Shown: positions 24,551 through 32,536 of the stretch, in pieces
Layout of the letters: each line of letters starts with the position of its first letter
Numbering within the stretch: position 1 is the first letter of the stretch
Assembly (NCBI GenBank): GCA_038234815.1
Contig: JBBQSU010000003.1
Location: forward strand, 1 to 63,894
Source: JBBQSU01 sp038234815
GTDB lineage: Bacteria > Planctomycetota > Phycisphaerae > Tepidisphaerales > Tepidisphaeraceae
Direction of reading: 5' to 3'
Length of the DNA: 63,894 bases
Program-made: the position numbers and the translations under genes
The notes under the pieces: generated by a model
The model's input: the letters and a program-made list of their open reading frames with translations, nothing else
What the model was told of the DNA's origin: nothing
The model's database searches: none

Positions 24551-25024
24551 ATGCACGTCATCGTCACCGATCGAGACAGCATCGAGCGAGGCATCCTCGT
24601 GCGGTCGAGCTACGTGGTGATCTCCATTCGTGATCCCGACAAGAAGAAGGCTCGTATTCCTAAACAGGCGGGGCTGCGAGACGTGCTCTATCTCGCCTTC
24701 CACGATGCCGAACCCAGCCGCGATATGAAGCTGCCAGACGACATTGTTGTCATGACGCCGAAGCAAGCAGAGCAAGTCGTCCAGTTCGCTCACAAGCACG
24801 ACGCGAAGGTTGGGGCGGTAGTTGTCCATTGCGAGCAAGGAATGAGTCGAAGCCCAGCCGTGGCGGCCGCACTGTGCAAGCTCTATGGCGGGGACGAGAA
24901 GTGCTTCTTCAGGGACTATCAGCCGAACGCATACGTGTACAGGCTGGTTCTATCCGCTCAGCCACAATCCACGCCTCAAGCCGACAAGACCGACAGCGCC
25001 AAGTCAGTGAAAAGAACAAAATGA
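24551..25024 (+). CDS. Cysteine-based protein phosphatase (dual-specificity/tyrosine type)
   Basis: A 157-residue phosphatase with the signature loop VVHCEQGMSRSPA: catalytic Cys94, five residues, Arg100. An acidic residue in LAFHDAEPS (Asp52 region) is the candidate general acid. The C-terminal 25 residues are polar and disordered. It could act on phosphotyrosine or other phospho-substrates; no kinase is adjacent. The ATG at 24551 is preferred to a TTG at 24530. TATACA lies 9 bases upstream of the ATG. Confidence 0.82.
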   Translation: MHVIVTDRDSIERGILVRSSYVVISIRDPDKKKARIPKQAGLRDVLYLAFHDAEPSRDMKLPDDIVVMTPKQAEQVVQFAHKHDAKVGAVVVHCEQGMSRSPAVAAALCKLYGGDEKCFFRDYQPNAYVYRLVLSAQPQSTPQADKTDSAKSVKRTK

Positions 25025-25848
25025 ATCATAAGAGAGAGCAGGAGACGATGAGCGGGGTATAGGGGAAAGCGACCCCCCCGAGCCGAAGCCATCCTTGTTC
25101 AGGAGAGGCATCGAATGGGCGGATCGGAACAAAGGAACGCTTGGCGCACTCATTTTCAGTTGGTCCAAAGCAAACCACGGGGAATAGGCTAGTTGGCCTC
25201 TGGAAAGAGTGTGAAGATGAATTGAGGGGCGAAGAGAAATTGAAGCTCGATGAAATATCTCGGTTGACGGGTGCACAATGCCCATCATTATCTTTTTAGT
25301 CCGTTCCGATGCCCCCGCGGCGCGTAAGTGGTTGATCGATGAGGCAATAGCAGAAGACGACGCCTCATCGGTTGAGGAGCAGCTCTGAGCCGTTATCGGT
25401 CCGGGCGGGATTTTTCCACGGCTTCATTGGGCATAAGCCGTGGATAACCTGAAGGCTCAGTTTCTCCCCGCGGGAAAATCGAAAAATTTTGCTAAGGTCA
25501 GACTTGGTTAATTCGAGATCGGTGCCATTCTTACGGTGTATCAGGCCAAGCCTTACCCAACAGTTGGTAAAGTTTTTGTTGCCAAACACAAGATGTGGTG
25601 TATAGTCCGGCGACGAAGGAAAAGTCACTCGGGTCGCTCTGGACGAACCGGATCAGGACGGTTAAGAAGGAAGTGCAGTTTGGAATGCTGGCCGGATTCG
25701 ATCTGAGGATTGGCCCAATGTGAATAAGTCGGTCGCCAAGGTGGGCGACTTTCCCCGTAGGTTGGCCTGGATGCCAGTGGATTTGGTGAAGGCGGAGTTC
25801 TTCCCGATTATCGCTGGTATCCGGTAGTGGCAAGTCGGACGGTACGCC
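25025..25848. other. 824-base region without a convincing gene
   Basis: Lower G+C than its neighbours. Short frames with protein-like composition occur on the plus strand in shifting phases (about 25107-25200, 25200-25297, and a 36-residue frame from the ATG at 25278 to 25388, with ARKWLIDEAIAEDD), which suggests a decayed gene. An 87-residue minus-strand frame (25365-25628) has no ribosome site. I could not identify the source. The last 270 bases hold a promoter-like pair for dcd. Confidence 0.4.
25579..25606 (+). promoter_or_regulatory. Candidate promoter upstream of dcd
   Basis: TTGCCA (25579-25584), 16 bases, TATAGT (25601-25606). It would give dcd a leader of about 240 bases. Confidence 0.35.
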
Positions 25849-26409
25849 ATGGGGATTCTTTGCGACACACAAATCCGGGAACTCGTCGGCATCGAGCCGT
25901 TTGAGGACAACATCAAGCGGCCCGGCCGGGTGAGCTACGGGGTGAGCAGCTACGGATATGACATCCGGGTCGGCTCGGTCTTCAAAATTTTCACCAACGT
26001 CAACTCCGAAATCATCGACCCGAAAAATTTCTCGGATCGTTCGTTCGTCACGATTGACACTGCCGAAATCGGGAAGGACCATGTTCTGATTCCGCCGAAC
26101 AGTTTTGCGCTGTGTGAGACGGTTGAGTTCGTTGAAATTCCGCGTGGGATTCTGGCGATTTGCGTGGGCAAAAGCACTTACGCCCGTTGCGGGATTATTG
26201 TCAACGTCACGCCGATCGAACCGGAGTGGCGCGGTAAGATCACACTGGAAATCAGCAATACAACGCCTCTGCCGGCGAAAATTTACGCCAATGAAGGCAT
26301 CGCCCAACTCATTTTCTTAAAGGGCGATCGGGTTTGTGCCGTGAGCTACGCGGACAAGAGTGGAAAATATCAAAATCAGCCGGGGCTGACTTTGCCCCGA
26401 GTGGATTAG
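25849..26409 (+). CDS. dcd: dCTP deaminase
   Basis: A 186-residue trimeric enzyme converting dCTP to dUTP (or, in bifunctional forms, dUMP). Family motifs: SYGVSSYGYDIRVG, ALCETVEFVEIPRG, the KSTYARCG loop and the catalytic TPIEPEWRG containing the general-base Glu. Length is typical. It precedes a small gene and the ribonucleotide reductase gene on the same strand, a nucleotide-metabolism grouping. Confidence 0.95.
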   Translation: MGILCDTQIRELVGIEPFEDNIKRPGRVSYGVSSYGYDIRVGSVFKIFTNVNSEIIDPKNFSDRSFVTIDTAEIGKDHVLIPPNSFALCETVEFVEIPRGILAICVGKSTYARCGIIVNVTPIEPEWRGKITLEISNTTPLPAKIYANEGIAQLIFLKGDRVCAVSYADKSGKYQNQPGLTLPRVD

Positions 26410-26421
26410 CGAGTATCCAAG

Positions 26422-26522
26422 GGCGTGCCGAAAGCACGCCGGTTCCATCGAGCGTGCCGAAGCACGTCGAGGGGAATAGTTAATTGACCACGGCAGGAAG
26501 CCATGGTCGCGCCGGAAGGCGC
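26422..26522 (+). promoter_or_regulatory. Array of four short hairpins between dcd and a small gene
   Basis: Four stem-loops follow in series: 26422-26440 (GGCGTGC/GCACGCC, loop CGAAA), 26449-26469 (CGTGC/GCACG, loop CGAA, three more outer pairs), 26486-26508 (nine-position stem with one mismatch, loop AGGAA) and 26509-26522 (GCGCC/GGCGC, loop GGAA). All loops are purine-rich and 4-5 bases long. The ribosome site of the next gene begins 13 bases later. No T-run, so not a simple terminator. Confidence 0.6.
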
Positions 26523-26545
26523 CCAAACGCACACGGAGGTGCCCG

Positions 26546-26776
26546 ATGAGTGAATCGATCCGTTTGTTCCCGCAGGGCTTCTATGCGTTTCGGTCGCATT
26601 TTAGAGACAGGCAGCCGATCGTGATGCTCCCGCAGACGGAAAATGAAGCGTTGTGTGTGATGCTTCCCGAGCCTGATCTGGCCGAGATCCGAACGACCTG
26701 GATCAAGCCGTCGCAAGGGAAAGCCGCTAGTCAGGCCAGCCCCGATGCCGAACTGTGGCTGGAGCTGGTTGGATAA
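26546..26776 (+). CDS. Small hypothetical protein
   Basis: A 76-residue soluble protein (starts MSESIRLFPQGFYAFRSHF) with no recognised motif. A strong ribosome site (CGGAGGT, 7 bases before the ATG) supports translation. It sits after the hairpin array and 149 bases before nrdJ, so it might be linked to nucleotide metabolism. Confidence 0.6.
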   Translation: MSESIRLFPQGFYAFRSHFRDRQPIVMLPQTENEALCVMLPEPDLAEIRTTWIKPSQGKAASQASPDAELWLELVG

Positions 26777-26925
26777 TGTTGTGATGGGCCGGCGGGCGCA
26801 ACCGATCCCTTTCGCTTAAGGGACCGATCGCCTCCGTCGTCTTATCAAGTGCGTAAAGAATCATGGGCTGTCCCCCTGCGCTGGCGCGTGGGGGAGCAGT
26901 CTCCTGTTGGAAGGATTCAGCAATC

Positions 26926-29900
26926 ATGAAATTTAACCGTCGTTTCACCAAGTCGGGCCAGGACGTTTTTGCAGCGGTCGAATTTGAAAAGCGCACCAGC
27001 CGCATCACCAATCCCGATGGCTCGGTGGTTTTTGAAATGACCGATGCGGAAATCCCCCGCGACTGGAGCCAGCTTGCCACCGACATCATGGTCAGCAAGT
27101 ATTTCCGCAAGGCCGGGGTGCCGCAGAAGGATTCGGACGGGAATCTGCTCCGCGACGCCCAGGGGAATTTGATTCTCGGCCCGGAGAAGAGCGCTAAGGA
27201 AGTGATTCATCGCCTGGTCGGCTGCTGGCGGTTCTGGGGAGAAACACACGGTTATTTTGATTCGGCCGAAGACGCGCAGGCATTCTACGATGAACTGTCG
27301 CACATGATGCTGCGTCAGATGTGCGCGCCGAACAGCCCGCAATGGTTTAACACCGGACTGCATTACGCTTATGGCATCACCGGCCCCAGTCAGGGTCACT
27401 TTTATTGCGATCCCAAGACCGGCGAATTGAAGAAGTCCACCGACGCCTATACCCATCCCCAGCCGCACGCCTGTTTCATCCAGTCGGTTTCGGATGACCT
27501 GGTAAACGCCGGCGGGATCATGGACCTTTGGACGCGCGAGGCGCGCTTGTTCAAGTATGGTTCGGGCACGGGATCGAACTTCAGTCGCCTGCGCGGCGAG
27601 CATGAAAAACTCTCCGGTGGGGGCAAGTCTTCGGGGCTGATGAGCTTTCTAAAGATCGGCGATCGGGCGGCCGGCGCGATCAAATCCGGCGGAACCACCC
27701 GCCGGGCCGCCAAGATGGTCTGCCTCGATCTGGATCACCCGGATGTCGAAGATTTCGTCAACTGGAAAGTGCGCGAAGAACTGAAAGTCGCCGCGATGGC
27801 CGAAGGCATCAAAGTACTGTCCAAGGACCAGCAAGAGCAGGCCCGCAAGCTGAAGTTGAAGTTGGACTATGACTTCAATGGCGAAGGGTATATGACCGTC
27901 AGCGGGCAAAACTCAAACAACTCGGTGCGCATCCCCAACCGGTTTTTCAAAGCCGTGGAAGAAGACGGGGACTGGAACCTGACCTATCGCATCAACGGCA
28001 AAACAGCCAAGAAGCTCAAAGCCCGGGAGCTGTGGGATCAGATCGCGTTCGCGGCCTGGCGGTGCGCCGATCCGGGCGTGCAATACGACGACACGATTAA
28101 CCAGTGGCACACTTGCCCGAAGTCGGGTCGGATCAATGCCAGCAACCCGTGCGTCACCGGGGATACGCGCGTGCTGACGCCAGGCGGCATCTGGCGGCGG
28201 ATCGACCAGATGATCCACCTGCCAGCGCGTGTAATGACTAACTTAAAGGGCCAGGAAATTCATCCCACCGAAGGGGCATTTCCCACCGGTACGCGGGATA
28301 TTTTTGAACTGAAAACCCAGTCCGGTTATGGCCTGAAGCTGACGGCCGACCACAAGCTTTGGACGCGCGAGCGCGGATGGGTGGAAGCACAGAATCTCAT
28401 CGCCGGGGACGAAGTTCGTCTGCCCAGCCAGCCGGCCTGCGTGCAGGAGATCGGCGATCCGCAGGACGAGCGGTTTTTCCAGATGCTCGGGCTTTTCATG
28501 TCCGATTCGAACAACGATGCCGAAGGGCTGCATTTGGAGCGATGCCTGCGCGAGCCGTCGCTGGTCGAAGGTTTTGCCCATTACATCACCGAAACCTGGG
28601 GCGATCGCGCTTATGGCGATGACTATGTAAACCACGCGATGGTCGGTGCCGATCAGACAGTGGAGCAGGACGGAAATGTTCTGACGGCAGCGCTGACTAA
28701 CCGCCGGCTGATTAGCCGCCTGCAGGCGTTCGTGCGTATCGACGCCGGGGCGATTCGGCTGTCCGACGATGCCTTCACCGCCGGATTGCCGGCCCAGCGG
28801 CACCTGCTGCGGGCGCTGTTCACCTGCGATGCGGCCGTCGGGCTGGGTTCAGTCGAGCTTCAGCACTCCAGCCGCGGACTATTGCAGGACGTTCAACTGA
28901 TTCTTCTCGGTTTTGGAATTAAATCTTCAATAAGCAGCGATGGCGGAGCCGTCGCGCGCGGAGGCATGGCCCAGTCCGCAGCGCAGACCAGTCGCCACGG
29001 CCTGCGGATCGACCCGGGCAGCCTCCGCTTATTTAGAAATCATGTGTCGCTTCTTCCCGGGCGCAAGCAATCGATGCTGGCGCAGGCGGCGTTGCCGTCG
29101 GCAACGACTGACAACTGGGATGCGGTCGCCACGTTCACCCCGCTGGGCAAGCGCCAGGTATTCGATCTGACCGAGCCGGTCACCGGCAGTTTCATCGCCA
29201 ACGGTATCACCGTTCACAACTGCTCGGAATACATGTTCCTGGACGACACCGCTTGTAACCTGGCGAGTCTGAATGTTTTAACTTTCTTCGATGCCGAGAG
29301 CCGGAATTTTGATATCGATGGTTTCAAACACGCGGTGCGCCTGTGGACGACCGTGCTTGAGATTTCCGTGCTGATGGCCAGTTTTCCGTCGGAGGAAATC
29401 GCCCAGCTTAGTTATAAGTTTCGAACGCTCGGGCTGGGCTATGCCAATCTGGGCGCGATGCTGATGCAGGCGGGGATCGCGTATGACAGCAGCAGGGGCC
29501 GGGCGATCTGTGCGGCAATAACCTCGATCCTCACCGGCGAAAGTTATGCCACCAGTGCTGAACTGGCGGGCGAGCTGGGCGCGTTTCCCGGGTATCAGGA
29601 GAACAAGGAAGAGATGCTGCGGGTGATCCGCAATCACCGCCGCGCCGCGCTGGGCAAGTCAACCGATTCTGCCGGGGCTTATGAATCGCTGGACATTCAT
29701 CCGGTGGAAATCGACGCAGGTCAGTTTCAGGCCAAGGACCCGCTGTGCAATACGGCCCTGCTGGCTTCGGCAAGAGAGTGCTGGGATCGGGCGCTGATCC
29801 AGGGGCAGAAGCACGAGTATCGAAATGCCCAGACCACGGTGATCGCGCCGACGGGCACCATCGGGCTTCTCATGGACTGCGACACTACCGGTGTCGAACC

Positions 29901-31452
29901 GGATTTTGCCCTGGTGAAATTCAAGAAGCTGTCGGGCGGCGGGTATTTCAAAATCGCCAATCAGTCGCTGCGGCCGGCGATGGTGAACCTGGGGTATACC
30001 CCGGAACAGGTGCATGACATTTTGCGCTATGTGACGGGCAGCCTGAATTTGCACGGCGCACCGCACGTCAGTTGGGACAAGCTCCGCCAGCTTGGTTTTA
30101 CCGAGGCCGAACTCGAGCGCGTTGAAGCGAGCCTGCCGGGCGTGTTTGAACTGTCGTTTGCCTTCAGCCCCTGGACGATCGGCGGGGCCACGCTCAACCG
30201 CCTGGGCATCGGCGAATCCGAATGGCAGGCACCGGGATTCAATCTTCTGCGAAAACTCGGCTTTACCAGGAAGCAGATCGATGAGGCCAACGACCGCGTG
30301 TGTGGCTCGGGCACGGTGGAAGGTGCGCCCCACCTGAAGCTGGAGCATTACAGCGTGTTCGACTGCGCCAACAAGTGCGGTAAGACCGGCCAGCGGTATA
30401 TCGCGGTTGAAGGACACATCCGCATGATGGCCGCGGCCCAGCCGTTTATCAGCGGGGCGATCTCCAAGACGATCAACCTGCCCAATGAAGCCAACGTCGA
30501 GGACATCAAGCGCAGCTATCATCTGAGTTGGGAACTGGGCCTCAAGGCCAATGCATTGTATCGAGACGGCTCGAAGCTGAGCCAGCCGCTGAACATCAAA
30601 TCCGACATCGATCTGGACAAGTCCGAAGATGATGACGAGGAGAATGTGGAAGCGGCCAAGGAGGAGATTGCCACTCAACTGGCCGGCGTAATGGCGTCGA
30701 GCGCCTTGTCGGCACCGTTAAGCTCTGACAACCTCACGGCCGTGCATACGAAAGTGATCGAAAAGATCGTCGAGCGGATCGTCGAACGCCCGCTTCGCCG
30801 GCGCTTGCCTGACACCCGCCACGCCCTGACGCACAAGTTTGATGTCGCCGGGCACGAGGGGTACATCACCGCAGGGCTATACGAGGACGGCACGCCCGGC
30901 GAGGTCTTCATCACGATGGCCAAGGAAGGCAGCACGGTCGGCGGGCTGATGGACGCCATCGCCACGCTGGTGTCGGTCAGTCTGCAATACGGCGTGCCGG
31001 TCGAATCGCTCGTGCGAAAGTTTGAACACGTTCGCTTCGAGCCGAGCGGCATGACGCGGAATGCGGACATCCCGTTTGCCAAGAGCTTGATCGATTACAT
31101 CTTCCGGTGGTTGGCGATGGAGTTTGTGCCGGGTTATCGCGCGGCCAACGCCCCCCAGCGCAAGCCCAAGCCGGCTCCGGAACCCGCCGCCCCGGCTCCT
31201 TCAAACGAGCCATCCTCCGGCGAAACCGCGCCAACTCTGGCGCGCGGCCCGGCGGTGCCCGTGGCCAAGCCGGCCGTGCCCGTTCATTCGGCCGGCGGAC
31301 GGATGTCGATCCTGGCCGCCGATCCCCTGAGCCAGCAGGGCAGCGAGATGCAGGCCGACGCGCCCGCCTGCGACGTCTGCGGCAGCATCACCGTCCGCAG
31401 CGGGACCTGCTACAAGTGCCTGAATTGCGGAAACTCTATGGGTTGTTCGTAA
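26926..31452 (+). CDS. nrdJ: Adenosylcobalamin-dependent (class II) ribonucleotide reductase with intein
   Basis: Reduces ribonucleotides to deoxyribonucleotides using adenosylcobalamin. The 1508-residue precursor has the reductase core (APNSPQWFNTG, PHACFIQSV, FKYGSGTGSNFSRLRG, NPCSEYMFLDDTACNLASLN, and APTGTIGLLMDCDTTGVEP), interrupted after Asn-Pro by a 357-residue intein (residues 409-765). The mature enzyme would be about 1151 residues. The C-terminus carries a Pro/Ala linker and a zinc-ribbon with shuttle cysteines (CDVCG, CYKCLNCGNSMGCS), typical of B12-dependent reductases. The ATG at 26926 has GGAAGGA upstream. No NrdR box or cobalamin riboswitch was recognised in the leader, which has a CCCCC/GGGGG stem at about 26873-26895. 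Confidence 0.96.
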   Translation: MKFNRRFTKSGQDVFAAVEFEKRTSRITNPDGSVVFEMTDAEIPRDWSQLATDIMVSKYFRKAGVPQKDSDGNLLRDAQGNLILGPEKSAKEVIHRLVGCWRFWGETHGYFDSAEDAQAFYDELSHMMLRQMCAPNSPQWFNTGLHYAYGITGPSQGHFYCDPKTGELKKSTDAYTHPQPHACFIQSVSDDLVNAGGIMDLWTREARLFKYGSGTGSNFSRLRGEHEKLSGGGKSSGLMSFLKIGDRAAGAIKSGGTTRRAAKMVCLDLDHPDVEDFVNWKVREELKVAAMAEGIKVLSKDQQEQARKLKLKLDYDFNGEGYMTVSGQNSNNSVRIPNRFFKAVEEDGDWNLTYRINGKTAKKLKARELWDQIAFAAWRCADPGVQYDDTINQWHTCPKSGRINASNPCVTGDTRVLTPGGIWRRIDQMIHLPARVMTNLKGQEIHPTEGAFPTGTRDIFELKTQSGYGLKLTADHKLWTRERGWVEAQNLIAGDEVRLPSQPACVQEIGDPQDERFFQMLGLFMSDSNNDAEGLHLERCLREPSLVEGFAHYITETWGDRAYGDDYVNHAMVGADQTVEQDGNVLTAALTNRRLISRLQAFVRIDAGAIRLSDDAFTAGLPAQRHLLRALFTCDAAVGLGSVELQHSSRGLLQDVQLILLGFGIKSSISSDGGAVARGGMAQSAAQTSRHGLRIDPGSLRLFRNHVSLLPGRKQSMLAQAALPSATTDNWDAVATFTPLGKRQVFDLTEPVTGSFIANGITVHNCSEYMFLDDTACNLASLNVLTFFDAESRNFDIDGFKHAVRLWTTVLEISVLMASFPSEEIAQLSYKFRTLGLGYANLGAMLMQAGIAYDSSRGRAICAAITSILTGESYATSAELAGELGAFPGYQENKEEMLRVIRNHRRAALGKSTDSAGAYESLDIHPVEIDAGQFQAKDPLCNTALLASARECWDRALIQGQKHEYRNAQTTVIAPTGTIGLLMDCDTTGVEPDFALVKFKKLSGGGYFKIANQSLRPAMVNLGYTPEQVHDILRYVTGSLNLHGAPHVSWDKLRQLGFTEAELERVEASLPGVFELSFAFSPWTIGGATLNRLGIGESEWQAPGFNLLRKLGFTRKQIDEANDRVCGSGTVEGAPHLKLEHYSVFDCANKCGKTGQRYIAVEGHIRMMAAAQPFISGAISKTINLPNEANVEDIKRSYHLSWELGLKANALYRDGSKLSQPLNIKSDIDLDKSEDDDEENVEAAKEEIATQLAGVMASSALSAPLSSDNLTAVHTKVIEKIVERIVERPLRRRLPDTRHALTHKFDVAGHEGYITAGLYEDGTPGEVFITMAKEGSTVGGLMDAIATLVSVSLQYGVPVESLVRKFEHVRFEPSGMTRNADIPFAKSLIDYIFRWLAMEFVPGYRAANAPQRKPKPAPEPAAPAPSNEPSSGETAPTLARGPAVPVAKPAVPVHSAGGRMSILAADPLSQQGSEMQADAPACDVCGSITVRSGTCYKCLNCGNSMGCS
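28150..29220 (+). other. Intein in the NrdJ active-site loop
   Basis: Begins with the splice-donor Cys of CVTGDTRVLTPGG, has the block-B motif TADHKLWTRERGWVEA, and ends VTGSFIANGITVHN followed by the +1 Cys of the extein (CSEYMF). Splice residues (Cys1, penultimate His, last Asn, Cys+1) are all intact, so self-splicing is expected. Between them lies a LAGLIDADG-type endonuclease region in decayed form (QMLGLFMSDSNND and LLRALFTCDAAVG), where the acidic residues appear partly replaced, so homing is probably lost. Insertion is in the conserved NPCSE site, a favourite intein location in reductases. Confidence 0.93.
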
Positions 31453-31535
31453 TAGGTCCTGTTTCAATAAAGTCGAAGCGGATCGAAGCCTGAAGCCTCG
31501 CCGCGGAAAAACCGGTGTGTGCTGCCAAACGAAAA

Positions 31536-31566
31536 ACGGGCACGATTCTTTCGGAATCGTGCCCGT
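31536..31566. terminator. Bidirectional terminator
   Basis: Perfect 13-base stem ACGGGCACGATTC / GAATCGTGCCCGT with loop TTTCG. On the minus strand T5 follows directly (GTTTTTCG); on the plus strand GAGGTTTTT follows. It separates the convergent nrdJ and surface-protein genes. Confidence 0.85.
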
Positions 31567-31591
31567 GAGGTTTTTGGGATCGATCAGGCGA

Positions 31592-32089
31592 TCAGGCGCT
31601 CAGGAAGTTGAACCGCTTCCGCATGGTCCAGGCCGCGCCGGCCATGGTCGCCATGCCGGTCCAGACTGCCGGGGGCAGCGGAACTGCCGGGGGGCACTCA
31701 GGCTTGTCGTCGCAGGGGTTGTGGCAGTCGCCTTTGTGGTCTTTCTTGTGATGGAAGACTTCGCCGCACTTCTTGTCGTCGTCACGCTTGCAGAAATCCT
31801 TCGGCTTTACATCGCGGCAGTCCTTTTCTTTCTTCCATTCGCAGTCCCACTTGATGGGGTTCTTGTCGCCGAGGAAGGATTCCGTCTTGCCTTTTTCTTC
31901 CTTCCGGTCTTCCTTCTTATCGACTTTCTTCTCCTCTTTCTGGTCGGGCTTCTTGTCGTCTTGTTTTTCCGACTTGAAGCCGTCGTTGTTGCCCTTGGGG
32001 AAGGAGTGAACGCTGCCGGCTTGCGCTTGCGACACATAGAGCATCGACGCCAGGCCGAGAGCCACGAGTTTCCAATGCGTGCTGACCAT
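31592..32089 (-). CDS. Exported Lys/Asp/Cys-rich protein with PEP-CTERM-like tail
   Basis: A 165-residue secreted protein. Signal peptide (VALGLASMLYVSQAQA), then a highly charged repeat-like region (many KKxDKKE/EEKK runs) and a stretch with about nine cysteines (CEWKKEKDC, FCKRDDDKKC, DCHNPC). The C-terminus reads VPLPPAVWTGMATMAGAAWT followed by MRKRF: a VPLP-type motif, a hydrophobic helix and a basic end, matching exosortase (PEP-CTERM) sorting signals. It would be cleaved and anchored or released at the surface by an exosortase encoded elsewhere. GGAGGT precedes the ATG at 32089. Confidence 0.75.
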   Translation of the reverse strand: MVSTHWKLVALGLASMLYVSQAQAGSVHSFPKGNNDGFKSEKQDDKKPDQKEEKKVDKKEDRKEEKGKTESFLGDKNPIKWDCEWKKEKDCRDVKPKDFCKRDDDKKCGEVFHHKKDHKGDCHNPCDDKPECPPAVPLPPAVWTGMATMAGAAWTMRKRFNFLSA

Positions 32090-32495
32090 AACAGGAACCT
32101 CCGAAATTGCCGCGTCGATTTCGTAGAGACAACAAGACCCCGCAAGGCACACCCGCGCCTTGTGATTCGAGCGTTTCGTTCAATCTCTTTGATTGGCCCG
32201 TCAGAAATTTTCACTAGCGGGCTTCGACATCGGACACCCGGAACCTACCCCGGGATTTGCCCCCCGGCGAACCAAAGCAAGAAAAATCCGGGGGATTTTT
32301 GCCCATCGGCCTGACGAATAGCACGGCCAATCCGGCAAGGTACGCCGGTGCCGGATATGCCGGCAGTTGATGGCGTCTGATAACACACGCGGCGAGGCGG
32401 TCAGCCATAGTGACGTTATATTTAATGTGCTGCTATCACGGGTGGTGGCGAAATAATTCGGGCTTTGAATCCGATAACACCCGGAGATCGGAGGC
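32090..32495. other. Divergent intergenic region with palindromes
   Basis: No gene seen. It contains a terminator-like palindrome at 32282-32300 (AAAAATCC/GGATTTTT, 3-base loop) and a smaller one at 32349-32365 (TGCCGG/CCGGCA), plus an A/T-rich patch at 32410-32430. The upstream part must hold the minus-strand promoter of the surface-protein gene, which I could not place. Confidence 0.45.
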
Positions 32496-32524
32496 TTGCC
32501 ACACTTGCCATCGAGTCATATTCT
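32496..32524 (+). promoter_or_regulatory. Promoter of mutS
   Basis: TTGCCA (32496-32501), 17-base spacer, TATTCT (32519-32524). The ATG is only 12 bases after the -10 hexamer and has no ribosome site, so the transcript would begin within about 6 bases of the start codon. Confidence 0.55.
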
Positions 32525-32536
32525 CCAACCACCGCC

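Noticed and set aside
25365..25628. 87-residue minus-strand frame
   Set aside because: No ribosome site, and it overlaps a promoter-like pair for dcd on the other strand.
26777..26925. Possible cobalamin riboswitch before nrdJ
   Set aside because: Only simple stems are present; the B12-box pattern is absent.
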